Shown here: positions 34,631-45,548 of the stretch, piece after piece
Layout: each line of letters opens with the position of its first letter
Numbering within the stretch: the stretch's first letter is position 1
From: Hymenopus coronatus
Lineage: Eukaryota; Arthropoda; Insecta; Mantodea; Hymenopodidae
Direction: 5' to 3'
Length of the DNA: 64,000 bases
Assembly: GCA_030762935.1 (NCBI GenBank)
Contig: CM060892.1
Location: forward strand, 88,338,327 to 88,402,326
Made by a program: the position numbers and the translations under genes
Notes under the pieces: generated by a model
What the model saw: only the letters and a program-made list of their open reading frames with translations
The model's database searches: none
Told to the model about the DNA's origin: nothing

Positions 34631-34861
34631 TTTTTTTGTTTTTGTTTTTGTTTTTTTGGTAGTGTTTAACACCCGCTTTTACTGCTCTGGCACCGCAGGC
34701 GATGACACTGATGATACATTAAGATGGAGCCCTGGTGAACCCGGAGAAAACCCACCCCTGCGCCGCTTTGTCCACCACAAATCTCACATGCGGTCGCTTG
34801 GAATCGAGAATGAGATCTAGGTGAGAGGCGAGTGGGCTGACCACCCGGCCACGGCGCGGCC
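34631..34861 (-). mobile_element. tRNA-derived SINE, family B
   Basis: On the minus strand: GGCCGCGCCGTGGCCGGGTG head, TTTGTGGTGGACAAAGCGGC body, TAAAAGCGGGTGTTAAACAC end, then a (CAAAAA)n-type tail at 34631-34658. Complete head-to-tail copy with recognisable A-rich tail. Confidence 0.88.
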
Positions 34862-35086
34862 ATACTGAGGCAGAATGAGATATGTGCACTAGTAATATCA
34901 AAATATCATACCAAAACATTTCAAAATACATTAGGTGAAGTGTGTGACGCATTGACTGTTTATAAGGCGAGGCAAACTGGAAACGAAGCTACACGTCAAA
35001 CAAGATCTAAATTTTTCTGGCTCAGAAAATAACATGCTTTGCATTTCTTTTAACTCGGGTTTAAAATGTCATAGACCATGTCTAAA
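34862..35086. other. Short unassigned spacer
   Basis: Nothing recognised. Confidence 0.4.
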
Positions 35087-36255
35087 TCAATCTGATGTGT
35101 TCGATTCACATGACTTTCATTATATATTCTGCAAAGATTATTCTTAAAAAATATTAGTCTCCATCATACTAATTGAGATAAACATTAGCAAAAATGGCCC
35201 AATCACTTAGTTCCTTCTAAGTAGAAGAGGAATAAGGGGATACCGGAACTCGAGTGGAAGTCAAATCTTTTAAAAGCCGGTCACTATGTAAAAACATTCT
35301 GTTTGTATAAGCAGTATGACTAAAGTGAATAACGAGTTTCCTTTTACAGAAAAGACTTAAGAATTTGAAATGTCAAAACCAATAACGAAGAACATCTCCA
35401 AAAGAACTATAGAATAAAATATATTTTGTATACATATAAATACATAAAATACTATTTCACCCGAAGGCATATTACAAATGAATATACAACAGTTGACATA
35501 CAAATGAATTTACAGCATTATAAAGTGCATATCAGCCATAGACTGAATGAAAGGGGGGGGGAAATAACCAATTATATTATAAAAAATACTATAACGTTTT
35601 ATAAATAGAACAAAGAAATCTTTGGAGTTCCCCATGGCTGCATTTTTCCCTAAATATTGGGTTTGTATATTGTGGTTTGTTTAATTTAATGTTATAAACA
35701 TTTGTGTGCATCGAAGATTTTTCTTTTTACAAGAAAGTTTATATACTAACTTAAAGTGTGTGTTTTAATGAAAACATATTTTTTGTGTACTGTGTTTTTC
35801 TGAGACTCTTACGGTTTATAAATTAAATGTCATTTACGAATTAAGAGAACTTTAGAGACTATTCTCAAGAAATTTAGGATATACATTTTGTTATTCAAAT
35901 ATTTTTAATATATGGTATTTTAATGAAAATCATTAAACCCAGTATTGAGAAAATGTAAAATTTTAGAAAAATACTTCATTTAAACCGTAGTTGGTGTATG
36001 TATGATGTGTGTGTGTGGGGGGGGGGGAGGGGGTTATTTCATTAAAATTGTAGTATCCTTTGGAGATGCAGATCTTAAATATCAAAGTGCGTGCATATTT
36101 AGCATACTTTTAGTTTTTGAGTTATGCTGTTCTTAGATACAAACACGCACGCGCGTATCCATTTTTCTAAAATACTTTATTTGGTTATAGGGGACCTCAA
36201 AACACATGTCTGGTAAAATATGGATATGAAAATTTTCGGTCAAATACAAGAGTGA
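35087..36255 (-). repeat. Pal-1k repeat carrying a 300-bp insertion
   Basis: The 3' end (CTGATGTGTTCGATTCACAT) to about 35430 and 35740 to 36255 are Pal-1k. Between them lies unrelated AT-rich sequence, flanked by similar TATACATATAAAT / TTTATATACTAACTT phrases that both correspond to one place in the element. The slot near 36005-36030 is GT followed by a G run. Confidence 0.9.
35436..35738. mobile_element. Unknown insertion in Pal-1k
   Basis: Around 300 bp with no similarity seen elsewhere in the window. No obvious terminal repeats or tRNA-like boxes, so the class is unknown. Confidence 0.4.
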
Positions 36256-36355
36256 GCTTCATCACTTTCCCTATCTTGCTTATCAAGATGTTCAGTATCA
36301 GTTGAGTAATTGTGCTCATTGTGAGAGAGTCGGCTAGTTCTCCACTGCCGAACTG

Positions 36356-36420
36356 CTCCGTTGATTTCTGCAGTTCTTTTAACGTCAAATAAGGGGCTGT
36401 TGGCCACCTGGATAAGCTGT
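36356..36420. repeat. Short dispersed repeat (14.7/36.4 kb)
   Basis: CCGTTGATTTCTGCAGTTCT, TTTAACGTCAAATAAGGGGC and GTTGGCCACCTGGATAAGC parallel the segment at 14725-14822, with a deletion between blocks. Confidence 0.6.
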
Positions 36421-37185
36421 AAAGGGAAGGAAAACCATAAAAGTTCTCTACATACTACAAAATGAAAATGAAATTCTTGTCATTCGAATTTGAAAAGCTT
36501 ATTGTACAAAATCTGTTAAGCTCTTTATATAAAATAATGTAAGTAAGGTTAAATAAGAAAAGTTTGTGAGCTGCAGAAGCAGGCATCTTCATCCCTCCAC
36601 TACAAGCTGTTTAACGCACTAAAAACTTCACTCCCGTATGTACATATTTTCACTAGCTAACGAGGGAGTTAAAATAAAGAAAAACACCTCCAAGTTGAAT
36701 TTTGAGGTACGGTAATCCTACCGGAAAAAGATGAGTAGGGGGGAAGACAAAGATGGGGGAAGGATCTTAGTATAACATTACAAGAGATTACCGAAGGTTA
36801 TACAAAGATACACAGAGTATAAGAGATGGCGGCCGGAATCTTGCCGCACGGAAACAAGATAAGGTTATGCTTAGCCTGAACCTTTTCACTCATCTTTTGG
36901 GCTATACATACGTCAAGGAGTTTAAACGTGCAGTCAGTCACCTGAGAGATTTCATGTGCTTCAAGTCGGTAGCCCGAGGGTTGTAATAATTAGTCACCCC
37001 CTCTTTTCCTTCCTTGCCTTCGCTGTGCCCAAAGTAAAAATGGAAATCGGCGGAGACAAAGCGAGGATTACTAAAAGTCACAGCTTATATAACACGCAAT
37101 GCTTGTTAGTAAGTTTCGATAAGTATTTGATATTTTTTATTCTTTATTTTCAAGATACTATCGGCGAGTGCACAAAAAGTTACTG
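36421..37185. other. Lower-copy spacer
   Basis: No recognised gene. Some GC-richer stretches (36820-36860, 36950-37050). Confidence 0.45.
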
Positions 37186-37590
37186 AGTGGGATGGCGGTT
37201 TCGTTTGTCGCTCACACTCGGAAGATCGCGGATTCGCTTTCCGAGGGTGACCTACCTGAGGAATGTTTTTTTCGGGTCGCCAAGCCAATGCTGGATAGGT
37301 TTCTTTCATCCCCCGAATTTCCTGTCCCTCCATGTCATTTCATTCATCCTTCATCTCGTTTGTTTCTTTCAGGGTCATAAGTGTCGATGGTGCTCCGTGC
37401 AGCGGGGCGGGGAAACAGGAGTTCAAAGTCCCCAAAGACTTCGGCTGGTTGTCGAATGAGAATCTCTACTAGTGGGAGAATTGGACTCTATATGGGGCGG
37501 GGACCCGGGTCTGCACGTCCTACTGTCGCGATCTTGTATTTAGAAACTACAGGAACCCTGTCATTGCTGTGCCGTCACTTCTAGTTCCGA
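37186..37590 (+). mobile_element. tRNA-derived SINE (family H)
   Basis: Head TGGGATGGCGGTTTCGTTTG with GATCGCGGATTCGCTTTCCG as decayed box B. The body has TTTTTTTCGGGTCGCC and TTTCTTTCAGGGTCATAAG. The latter part (37380-37590) is GC-rich and may be a second unit or the SINE's own body. Confidence 0.6.
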
Positions 37591-37599
37591 CCGCCCGGT

Positions 37600-37893
37600 A
37601 TATACTCTCACCTATTCCTTCCTATCGGGAGCGCCCCCTCTCGGTAATATAACCTCAGGCCGGTCCGTTCCAGTTTTTTTTAATACAGTTCCGGAGTCTG
37701 GTCGGGACTCCGGCACTGTATTCCTTTTTCTTAATCCTCTTTTTTTTCTCTCATTTTCCCTAAAGTTTCTATGTTTACCATATTCTGTTTTATGGCAAAT
37801 AAACATACAAAAACAAAAGCACCCATGTCCAAGACGTGACTCGAACCCGTGATCGCCTGCGCCACGAACTTCCAAAGTGACAGGCTTTAGCGA
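37600..37893 (-). mobile_element. tRNA-derived SINE, class II-like head
   Basis: The minus-strand head (37815-37893) has GACCGCGCTCGCTAAAGCC and ATCACGGGTTCGAGTCACG with a long variable region, as in Ser/Leu-type tRNAs. The body contains CCGGAGTCCCGACCAGACTC, itself a short inverted repeat with the following CCGGAACTG region. It lies tail-to-tail with the preceding SINE. Confidence 0.65.
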
Positions 37894-38004
37894 GCGCGGT
37901 CATACTTTAAGACAGTTCGGTTTATTACTGATAATCTTATCAATAGGATTTGTGATTTAGCTTTTTTCGTTTATTAATTCAGCTTGTTTAAGGTATTATT
38001 AATG

Positions 38005-38035
<31 letters not shown>

Positions 38036-38784
38036 TATTATTGCTATTATTATTGTTATTGTTATTATTATATAATTATTATGTGCGCAGGTTATCGTAT
38101 CCCATACAAAAAGTTTAATGAATGATTACGTATTTCTGATGCGAATTATATTTATTTTCTGAGTAATATCACTTAACAGCAAAAATAAATGCTAAAAACT
38201 GATTGTACCTACTTTGTTAGTTATGCTCTTGATATTATAGTTGAAGTACACAAAGGTGATAGCAACATGTAATATGGACAATTTATGACACTAGTATCTT
38301 TCTCAGAATCTTCGTTTGGACGCTTAGCAATTTTACGGAAATTGCTTGTTTGCGCTATTTCTAACTGGTTCTATTCTCTCTCTCTTAGTGAAGCCTAAAG
38401 GTCGATAGCTTCCGTTTTAATGTTTTGGCATGTTAATGCTGTTAAGAGGTCGTAAACTCCGTTTGCTTTAGTACATATAGCTTACATGTATGGTTCCTAT
38501 TCATACAGGAAGTAATCACTTCCTAGATAAACTATTAAAACAACCATTGACATTTTTTAAGGATTTTCTCTTCTTGTCGGAATCCACAGATCACGAAGTT
38601 GTAGGAAGAAAAACAGCAATGGCTCTAAAGACACAAGTTTGAGCTAGAATGATATAAGTAAATAAATAAACTACACATACACACACAAATAACCTAATAA
38701 CAATTTTGTATTTATCGGATTATAGAATATTATAGAAGATGCCTAAGATAGACACATATATAGTAGATATCCATAGATACATAA
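37894..38784. other. AT-rich region with a TTA microsatellite
   Basis: Apart from the microsatellite listed separately nothing is recognised. Confidence 0.5.
37994..38079 (+). repeat. (TTA)n microsatellite
   Basis: Imperfect ATT/TTA run with TTG interruptions, about 86 bp. Confidence 0.95.
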
Positions 38785-38948
38785 GCACACATACGGGCAC
38801 TGACCATTTTCTAAAAATTCTTTTTTTTTTTTGTTTCAGGTAGGCTTCAAAACATATTTTTGGTGAAATCTTTGTATCGAGTTTTTGGGTGGAGTATAAT
38901 AACTTCTCTATTGTTGTGTGCTCTGAACATACGAGCTAGAGAAATTAA
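38785..38948 (-). repeat. Pal-1k 5' fragment
   Basis: ACCATTTTCTAAAAATTC to GAGCTAGAGAAATTAATA; only the 5' 160 bp. It and its flank to 39135 are repeated about 1 kb downstream. Confidence 0.85.
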
Positions 38949-39135
38949 TAACATGTAAATGTAAATAAACATTATTAAAAGTAAAATTAAGTTTGCAGAT
39001 CAAAAATACCACTGCCAAAATTTTATTCTACTTTTATTCTGTAAATTGAAAATGGAACTTCACAAACTTATTTTTAAAGTTATGCTACACTTTTTGTAAT
39101 TTTAGGAGTAACGTACGGTGCATAGTATTCCAAAA

Positions 39136-39950
39136 AAAAAGCAGACGTTCCATTCACATGACTTTTTCTTCACCTCTGTTACAAATTATTGTTAAATTGC
39201 TATTTTTAAATAGCTTTATCTACTTCATGCATATGGAGTTAAAATAGCAGCAATTGCCTTATTGCTTGCTTGTTTTTAAGTAAAAAATAAATAAGGGAGT
39301 ACCATTGGCTAAAGTAATAGTCAAATGTCCTAAAATCTTGTTGCTATGTGATTGAAATTCATTTGTCTGTATCGCTAGGAGTTGACAAATTCCCATATGA
39401 GAAAAGAACAAGTACTTTAAAACTGAAATAATAACACGGAATATGTCAGAAACAGTCAGTTCAAAAAAACCGCATGATGTTAGTTACGTATTTTAACGAG
39501 ATTTACATTTTTTTGTAATAGCGTTTTTCTATATCTTATGGTTTGTCAGTTATGCAAGGCTTTGCAAATTATCCGAATAAAGAGGTCTCCAGAAGCCATT
39601 CCCAGTAAACTCAAAATATACATTTTATTTGCGATTTAAATATTTTAATATCCGACATTTAATACAAAATGGTTAGAACCATTTTGAGAAATCTTCATGT
39701 CAAATCGTTGGAAGATACTTAACGTAAATACTAGATTTGGATTTTTAACAGCATTTTAGTTTCTGAGCTGTGCTGTACAGCACAATTGACACACACATAC
39801 ACACGTGGATTTTTTTTTCTAAAAAGGTTTTTTTCCTGATTCAAACCACTATAAAGCATGTAATTCTGGTGAAACCTAGGTATCGAATTTTAGGTTGGGA
39901 TACAGTACCATCTCTACCTACGTTCAAAGTATTTGGTACAGAAAGTAAAA
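39136..39950 (-). repeat. Pal-1k repeat, near full length
   Basis: GACGTTCCATTCACATGACT at the 3' end to GGTACAGAAAGTAAAA at the 5' end. The flank immediately beyond (39953-40135) resembles the flank of the previous fragment (38948-39135). Confidence 0.92.
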
Positions 39951-40135
39951 AAATTCAATAAAATAACATGTAAATACAAGTAATAAATCATTTTAAGTAA
40001 AACTAGGTTTGCAGATCAGAGATGGCCCTGCCTTAGCTTTATTCTACTTAAATTTTGTAAACTGAATTTAGACTTCATAAACTTGTAAAGAGTTGTTAGC
40101 ATTTTAAAAGCAATGTAGGGTATTATATCACTCCA
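39951..40135. repeat. Duplicate of 38948-39135 flank
   Basis: Shared order of phrases: ATAACATGTAAAT, AGTAAAA, GTTTGCAGATCA, TTTATTCTACTT, TGTAAA, CTTCA, AAACTTGT. About 185 bp, diverged, same orientation. Together with the Pal-1k 5' ends this makes a roughly 1-kb tandem duplication. Confidence 0.75.
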
Positions 40136-41047
40136 GAAAATAAAAAAGCTGAAGTTGTCATGACAAGTTCATTAGGCACAAGTGCTGTGAAGGTTGGGTC
40201 CTTCTGGCCCATGAGCAAAAGGTGAAAATGCTTGAAGCTTCTTGCCGGTATGCTTTCATAAGTGGTAGTCAACGGGGCAAGAAACGTGGGGAGGACTAGC
40301 AACAAGCCAAGTGAAGAAAATCACTTGACACCCATCTACTTGAACATGGAGACGACGACACAAGACGCTATAAAGCAGGCGTCTAAAAAGCTGTAGCGCT
40401 TGCTTGCTCCGTCTAGGAATGGAAAGAGGAAGGGAGGGGGGCAAGGAAGGTAGATGAGGATTAGTTCAATATTTGCAGATGAAAATTGACTATGAAGAGA
40501 AAAAGGAAGGAGTAAGAAAGGGTGTAGAGTGGTGTGTGCGCACCACGGTTAAGACGCTGGTGGTAGAAAGTAACTAAAGGAATCCGGAACGGAACAGATT
40601 TTGAGATACTGAAATAAGAGCCAAGCTACTCCTTGTTAGAATTTATATCCGAGATAAGACGGATTACCTTCAGCTCAAGAAAATTCTTAGTATGCTTTAT
40701 ATTCTTCTGTTTTCAACACGTTTAGACAAGCGGGAACAGAATTCTTAGACAGAGAAGATGATAATTATTATTATTATTATTCTTATTATTATCATTATTT
40801 CCACTGAGGTCGACGTATCATGGTGGATACAGCGAAACGTTAGGCTACATTGTAGAAAAAATCTCTCCAAAATCCGCTAATGTACATTACTTAATTATTT
40901 GTATAATTACTTTCTTTTCCAATGTGAATCTGTAATAAAACCCGAAACAAGGACGAACTTTTATAAGACTAAAGCAATTCGTTAGTAATTTATGGATGCG
41001 AAACCTTGGTACCTACAAAAAAGAACAATACAAAGCTGCCAGGTGAA
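40136..41047. other. Lower-copy spacer
   Basis: GC-richer at 40180-40560. A TTA/ATT microsatellite occupies 40762-40800. No recognised gene. Confidence 0.5.
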
Positions 41048-41230
41048 TTATATAGTCAGAGTCACACTGAAAAATAGCCGGGATTTGATCCACGAATCTC
41101 CGGGTCTGAAGCCGGTTGAGCTACCATGGCAACATGGCGATAGATTTCTCAACTGACTCGCAAGTTTCCCCGTAAACCACAAGGTGATGTCAAATTATTT
41201 TGAGATGACAACCCCAATGGGTCATCATCA
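41048..41230 (-). mobile_element. Family D tRNA-containing element
   Basis: Plus-strand reading AGTCACACTGAAAAATAGCC, the CCGGGTCTGAAGCCGG anticodon side, GAGCTACCATGGCAACATGG (box A inverse), then GTAAACCACAAGGTGATGTC and TTTTGAGATGACAACCCCAA. Single unit. Confidence 0.75.
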
Positions 41231-41279
41231 TCTGTGATGTGAAGTTTTTGAGGAAAACGAAAGGATATACAAGAAAAGA

Positions 41280-41500
41280 CAATTAAGATGAATAAATAAT
41301 AAAATGATTAGAAGTAGCTATTAACTCAAGAATGATAGATACAGAACAAGATAGAACATGTTAAAAGGATGCCAAAAATAGCTTTCCAATATACCCCAAA
41401 AGGCAATAAGGATATTGAGAGGTCAAGAACGAGATAAAAGGAGCGACACAATGAAGGCAGAACAGGCAGTAGCCTAAATCATGAAGTATAGTAAAAGATG
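41280..41500 (+). pseudogene. LINE fragment, reverse-transcriptase ORF C-terminus
   Basis: In one plus frame IEHVKRMPKIAFQYTPKGN and DIERSRTR occur, the '[W/E]HxxRM ... PK ... P.G.R..GRPR' signature at the end of many non-LTR retrotransposon proteins. Stops precede and follow. No UTR or full reverse transcriptase is recognised, although 40980-41035 (GCGAAACCTTGGTACC) may be the eroded 'GSETW' region of the same ORF. Confidence 0.55.
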
Positions 41501-42079
41501 GGCTTGATGATAATAAATTCTTCTTCTTCTTATTATTAAACATTCTACTTTTGAATTAGCCTTATTACAAACAATACAGACACAATTGAAGTCAGTAGTG
41601 ATTTAAATACAGAGAGTACGAAGGGTAATAATTATATGGATTTAAGATTTCACTTAAGCAATACCTATTTTCTTAAACATGTCCTTGGGTGTGGTTTCAT
41701 CTGCAGAGGAAAACAAACTATTTGGTAATAAAAGTCTTCTTTTTTCATTGAATAGGCTACCATCTTCAATGTTTACAAGGTCATTCGCAGAATACAGAAT
41801 TTTGATTTATTTGCTTTAATAGTACTCAAACAGCATCTTTGGAATTATGGAATTTGGTTCCGGTTTTAAAGGCTAATGTCGTCGAGATTATAACTATCAT
41901 TGAGTAATACAGTTACTTCCCTTAATACTATTTGCTAGCGTTCACAAACCGGGATGAATTTGCACCTTAAATGAAAAAACAAATAATTTAATTGATTCAT
42001 ATATAAAGCAATATTTTACATTAAATGCTGTATTTTAGGGCAATTAAACACATTAATTAGAGATTTTACAAAATCAAAT
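41501..42079. other. AT-rich spacer
   Basis: No recognised feature. Confidence 0.5.
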
Positions 42080-42430
42080 TTAAAACTTCACCGGAAATAC
42101 GGGACAGAGCTTCACTAAATGCAAAAAGAAAGAAAGAGTGAATGAATGTTAAATACAAATCATCTATGTCACTCAGTATTTATATCTGTTGGTAAATGCA
42201 TAAGCCAATCACGAAAGATTACACCTGAAAACGAAGATTCTCAGAGAAATTCCATTTTTTTTCATTATTCTTTTTAATGCCCCTAAAACTATTCTAACGA
42301 ATTTGATTAAAAATTAACGTCTGATGTATTGAATTACGAGTAGATTATATAACGTGAATTTTTTGTAAACTTCCTTGTAGTTTTCTTCATTATTTTGAAA
42401 ATTTATATAACCTCTAAAGCAAAATTCGAG
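42080..42430 (+). repeat. Highly diverged Pal-1k fragment
   Basis: CTTCACCGGAAATACGGG, GAAAACGAAGATTCTCAGAG, TCTAACGAATTTGATTAAAA and TATATAACGTGAATTTTTTG follow the family's order with many changes. Old copy. Confidence 0.5.
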
Positions 42431-42719
42431 AGAGTAAAATGTAAAATTCGGTAAAATGTATGCTATATTTAAGATAAAATTGTTTATGATATTACAACTA
42501 CCTACACTAATATTAGCGACTGTGTTCCGTAGTATACATCACAGCGGCCATTTTCACAGTATCTTGTCAAGACGGGGCACAAAAGGTTTAAATAATAAAG
42601 AAAGTAACTGAGTGACAAGATGATTCATTTACTATGGTATACATTTTAGTGGAGTTGTACCAAAGTTATGAAAACAGGGGTTTTATTTAAAAACCCATGA
42701 CAATATACAGCTAATATTG
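42431..42719. other. Short spacer
   Basis: Nothing recognised. Confidence 0.4.
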
Positions 42720-43085
42720 CTGCATAGGTAGAGTCATAGCCAGGATTTGAATCACGGATCTCCCGGTCTCTAGCCGGTTGCTCTGCTACTGAGCTACCAT
42801 GGCAACATGCCGGTACGGCATTAAATATCTCACATGTTTTTCGGTAAACCACAAGGTGATCTCAAATTATTTTAAGATGACATATCCCCAATAAGCTTAC
42901 AGTCTCGTAAGCTATTAAAGTCCCGAAGTTCATAGTTTAGCCAACTAGTGCTAGTTTAATTTTTTCTTCACACAAACCTTGTGTAAGACAGAAGTTAGAT
43001 AGGAAAAACCAGATTGAAAAATGCAATCTCACAGTCGGGATTTGAGCCTCGGATCTCCCGGTATCTAGCCGGTTGCTCTCTATAT
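42720..43085 (-). mobile_element. Family D element, tandem dimer
   Basis: First unit at 42725-42930 (ATAGCCAGGATTTGAATCAC, GGATCTCCCGGTCTCTAGCC, ACTGAGCTACCATGGCAACA). After TTTTTCTTCACACAAACC a second box B/anticodon half follows at 43010-43080 (GTCGGGATTTGAGCCTCGG, CGGTATCTAGCCGGTTGC). The linker matches the linker of the 62.9 kb copy, so the repeating unit is about 300 bp. Confidence 0.8.
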
Positions 43086-43637
43086 TAGTAACATTAAGGT
43101 ACAGACTAATATTCATAGTAGTAATATATACAATGAGAACATAATTGTTTTTGGGTAATTCTTTTTTGATTGGATTAAAATGGTGCAGGTAACTTCTGAA
43201 TTTGTAATTATTAATGCTGTGTATACGGTTCATATGTAATAAAATAAGGTAAGTTGATGAGTAATTAAAATGCTGCTGTAAAGATTGTGTGATTTTTGGG
43301 CTATAAATTGGATTGTAATTACGCAATACGTGAAATACGCATCTTCTCGTCGTAATTTTATTCCTCCGTAGAACCTGACCACGACCACGTGATGCTGGTG
43401 ACGCTTAGTCGTGTTTAATGAAGCATGCTAGAATAAATCTTCCCTCTCTTCTTAAATCCACATATTTCACGTTTAAACACAAGTAAAATAATTGCTCAAA
43501 GCTGCTTCGCTTCTTTATATAAACTTGCAGAGGAAAATTTTGGTTTAATGTCATTTTCCCTAATTCTTCCTGTGAGTTGAGTAAAGGGTTGCAAGTGTGA
43601 ACAAAATATTCTAAGTCATTCTAAAATAGCATATTCG
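43086..43637. other. AT-rich spacer
   Basis: A 129-codon minus-strand frame (42937-43326) overlaps the family D dimer and shows no recognised domain. It is taken as chance. Confidence 0.5.
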
Positions 43638-44003
43638 TTTTTTGTTCGTAGTCAGCTTGCCCTCCCCTTATTGAGGACTGACCCCCCCTAGGAATTACAA
43701 GTGGATGCCTAAGGGTCAGAAGCCCGTGGGGGAGCCAACAGCACGAAACCACAGAATAGAGAACCTGGAACGAGTGGTCCGCCCGTACCAGGCATGAGCA
43801 TGAGGAAGTGGATGGTAAGATATGCAAGCGAAATGGATGATAGTAAACATGATGATGGAGCAATTGGTGGAATAAGTGGTGGGGGAAACCGGAGAAAACC
43901 CGCCGCTTCGTCCCCCAAAATCCCACATGCGGGTGCTTGGGATCGAACCCGGGCCCCGCCTAGATGGGAAGCGGGCGGTCTAACCACTCTGCCACGGCGC
44001 CAC
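43638..44003 (-). mobile_element. tRNA-derived SINE, family A
   Basis: On the minus strand: GGCGCCGTGGCAGAGTGG head, box B GGGTTCGATCCCAAGCA, GGTTTTCTCCGGTTTCCCCC, CTTCCTCATGCTCATGCCTG, then a GCTGACTACGAACAAAAAA end. The best-preserved family A copy; both pol III boxes look intact. Confidence 0.9.
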
Positions 44004-44174
44004 CAAAAGTGCATTGCGCTCCGCCGTGTTTGAGGCTAGCATGTTACCCCTAGACGAAATATCATTCACATTATAAAATCAAATGCAGTGAGGAGTAGCA
44101 CTATCCCATACTCCAGAATTTAGAACATGTGATTGTCTGCGACCCAAGAAATATATGAGTTCTTTTACTACGGC
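44004..44174. other. Short spacer
   Basis: Nothing recognised. Confidence 0.4.
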
Positions 44175-44228
44175 AATGACGAAAAAACTGGTAAATTGTA
44201 AGAGATAGGCAAAGACTTACTACGCAAA
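44175..44228 (+). repeat. Pal-1k internal fragment
   Basis: AACTGGTAAATTGTAAGAGA and GGCAAAGACTTACTACGCAA match a 50-bp internal block, directly abutting an inverse copy. Confidence 0.7.
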
Positions 44229-44847
44229 AAATCTTGTTTTCCATTTACATGACATTCTCGCAAATAAACTATTCTTAGAAAATATTATTCTATGTACTTC
44301 ATACTCATCGAAATAGACATCAGCAGAACTAGTGTTACTACTTATTCTGCTGTAAGTAGAAGGGCTGTAAGAATTTATACTATCAGAAACTGATCACTAT
44401 TTGAATCAATAGAAGTTTGATTCGCTTTGCATGGCCATTAGTAAAATAAGAGAGACGGAAGACAAGTTTCCTTCCTGTTTAAAATTGAAACCAATAGAAA
44501 GGAATATCTCTAAAACGGTCAACTCTACAACAAAAACGTATATAACATAAATTCATCCAAAATGAAGAGCTCTTAAAAGGCTTTTCCCAGAAAATTCATG
44601 ATATATATTTTATTTGCGATGTAATTGTTGGAGCGTTTCTGAGAAAAACAAAAATTTCAAAAATATGTCCATGAAAAGGGTAGTTTGCGATGGGAGACTT
44701 TCCTCAAAATCTTCATTTTACATCCTTAGAAGACACTGAAACACAAATACCGAGTTTGGTGTTTATCGCCTGTTTGTGTTTGAGGTGTACTGTCTACAGA
44801 TATATGCAAACACGCGCATCTTTTATTTTCTAAAATGCTTTTTTTGG
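44229..44847 (-). repeat. Pal-1k, left arm of a foldback
   Basis: From TCTTGTTTTCCATTTACATG to TTCTAAAATGCTTTTTTTGG. It lacks the terminal 5' 120 bp, including the palindrome. Confidence 0.9.
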
Positions 44848-45548
44848 ACATGTGTGTGTGTCTATAGCATAGCCCAAAAACGAAAATACCAGACTGGATA
44901 TTCAAGTTTAGTGTCTTCCAATACGATACAAAGGTTTTCAAAAAAAAAAAAAAAAAAAAAAAAGAAGCCTCCCCCCCAATCCTTTGCATTGAAATGTTTT
45001 TGCTAAAATTGCACTATTGATTTTGATTTTGATTAAAACGCCGAATATTTAATATATTTACATGACAAATAAATGCATATCTTGAATTTTCAGGGAATAA
45101 TCTCTTCAGCCATCTTCGACTTTTACATAACTGGTAACCGGAAGAGATAAACAAAAATGTACTACAAAAAAGTATAAATGTCCTTAAAACACGCAATTAT
45201 TTTCTTTACATTTTTGTAATAGAGCTAGCCATTTCCAAGATATCTCTTGTTATTGATTTCGGTTTTAAAATGCTTCTACTTTTCTCAACAGGAAGCCATC
45301 CTTGTTTCTTTTGTTTTCCTCCGGACCTTATATAGAAGCAATTTCAATGACAATCGGATAGCGACAGTCGTTAAAACATTTGATACCACTTTAGAATAGT
45401 GTATTCTATTAGTTCCCGTCTACTTATAAGGAAATTCTATTAAGGTTTGTCTGGAATATAATGCAGTAAAGGAGGAGCAATCTTTTGTAAGAAGTTTGTT
45501 TGTAGAACAGGTAGAGAAAGTCACGTGAATGTAACACATCAGTTTTTG
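44848..45548 (+). repeat. Pal-1k, right arm of a foldback
   Basis: Starts at the microsatellite slot (ATGTGTGTGTGTCTATAGCA) and runs to a full 3' end (GTAGAGAAAGTCACGTGAAT ... CACATCAG). A poly-A run at 44940-44963 interrupts it. With 44229-44847 it makes an inverted pair with almost no loop. Confidence 0.9.
44940..44963 (+). repeat. Poly-A run
   Basis: 24 consecutive A residues inside the right arm of the foldback. Confidence 0.95.

Noticed and set aside
42937..43326. 129-codon minus-strand frame as a gene
   Set aside because: It overlaps the family D dimer, is rich in Tyr/Ile/Asn from AT-rich sequence, and shows no domain.
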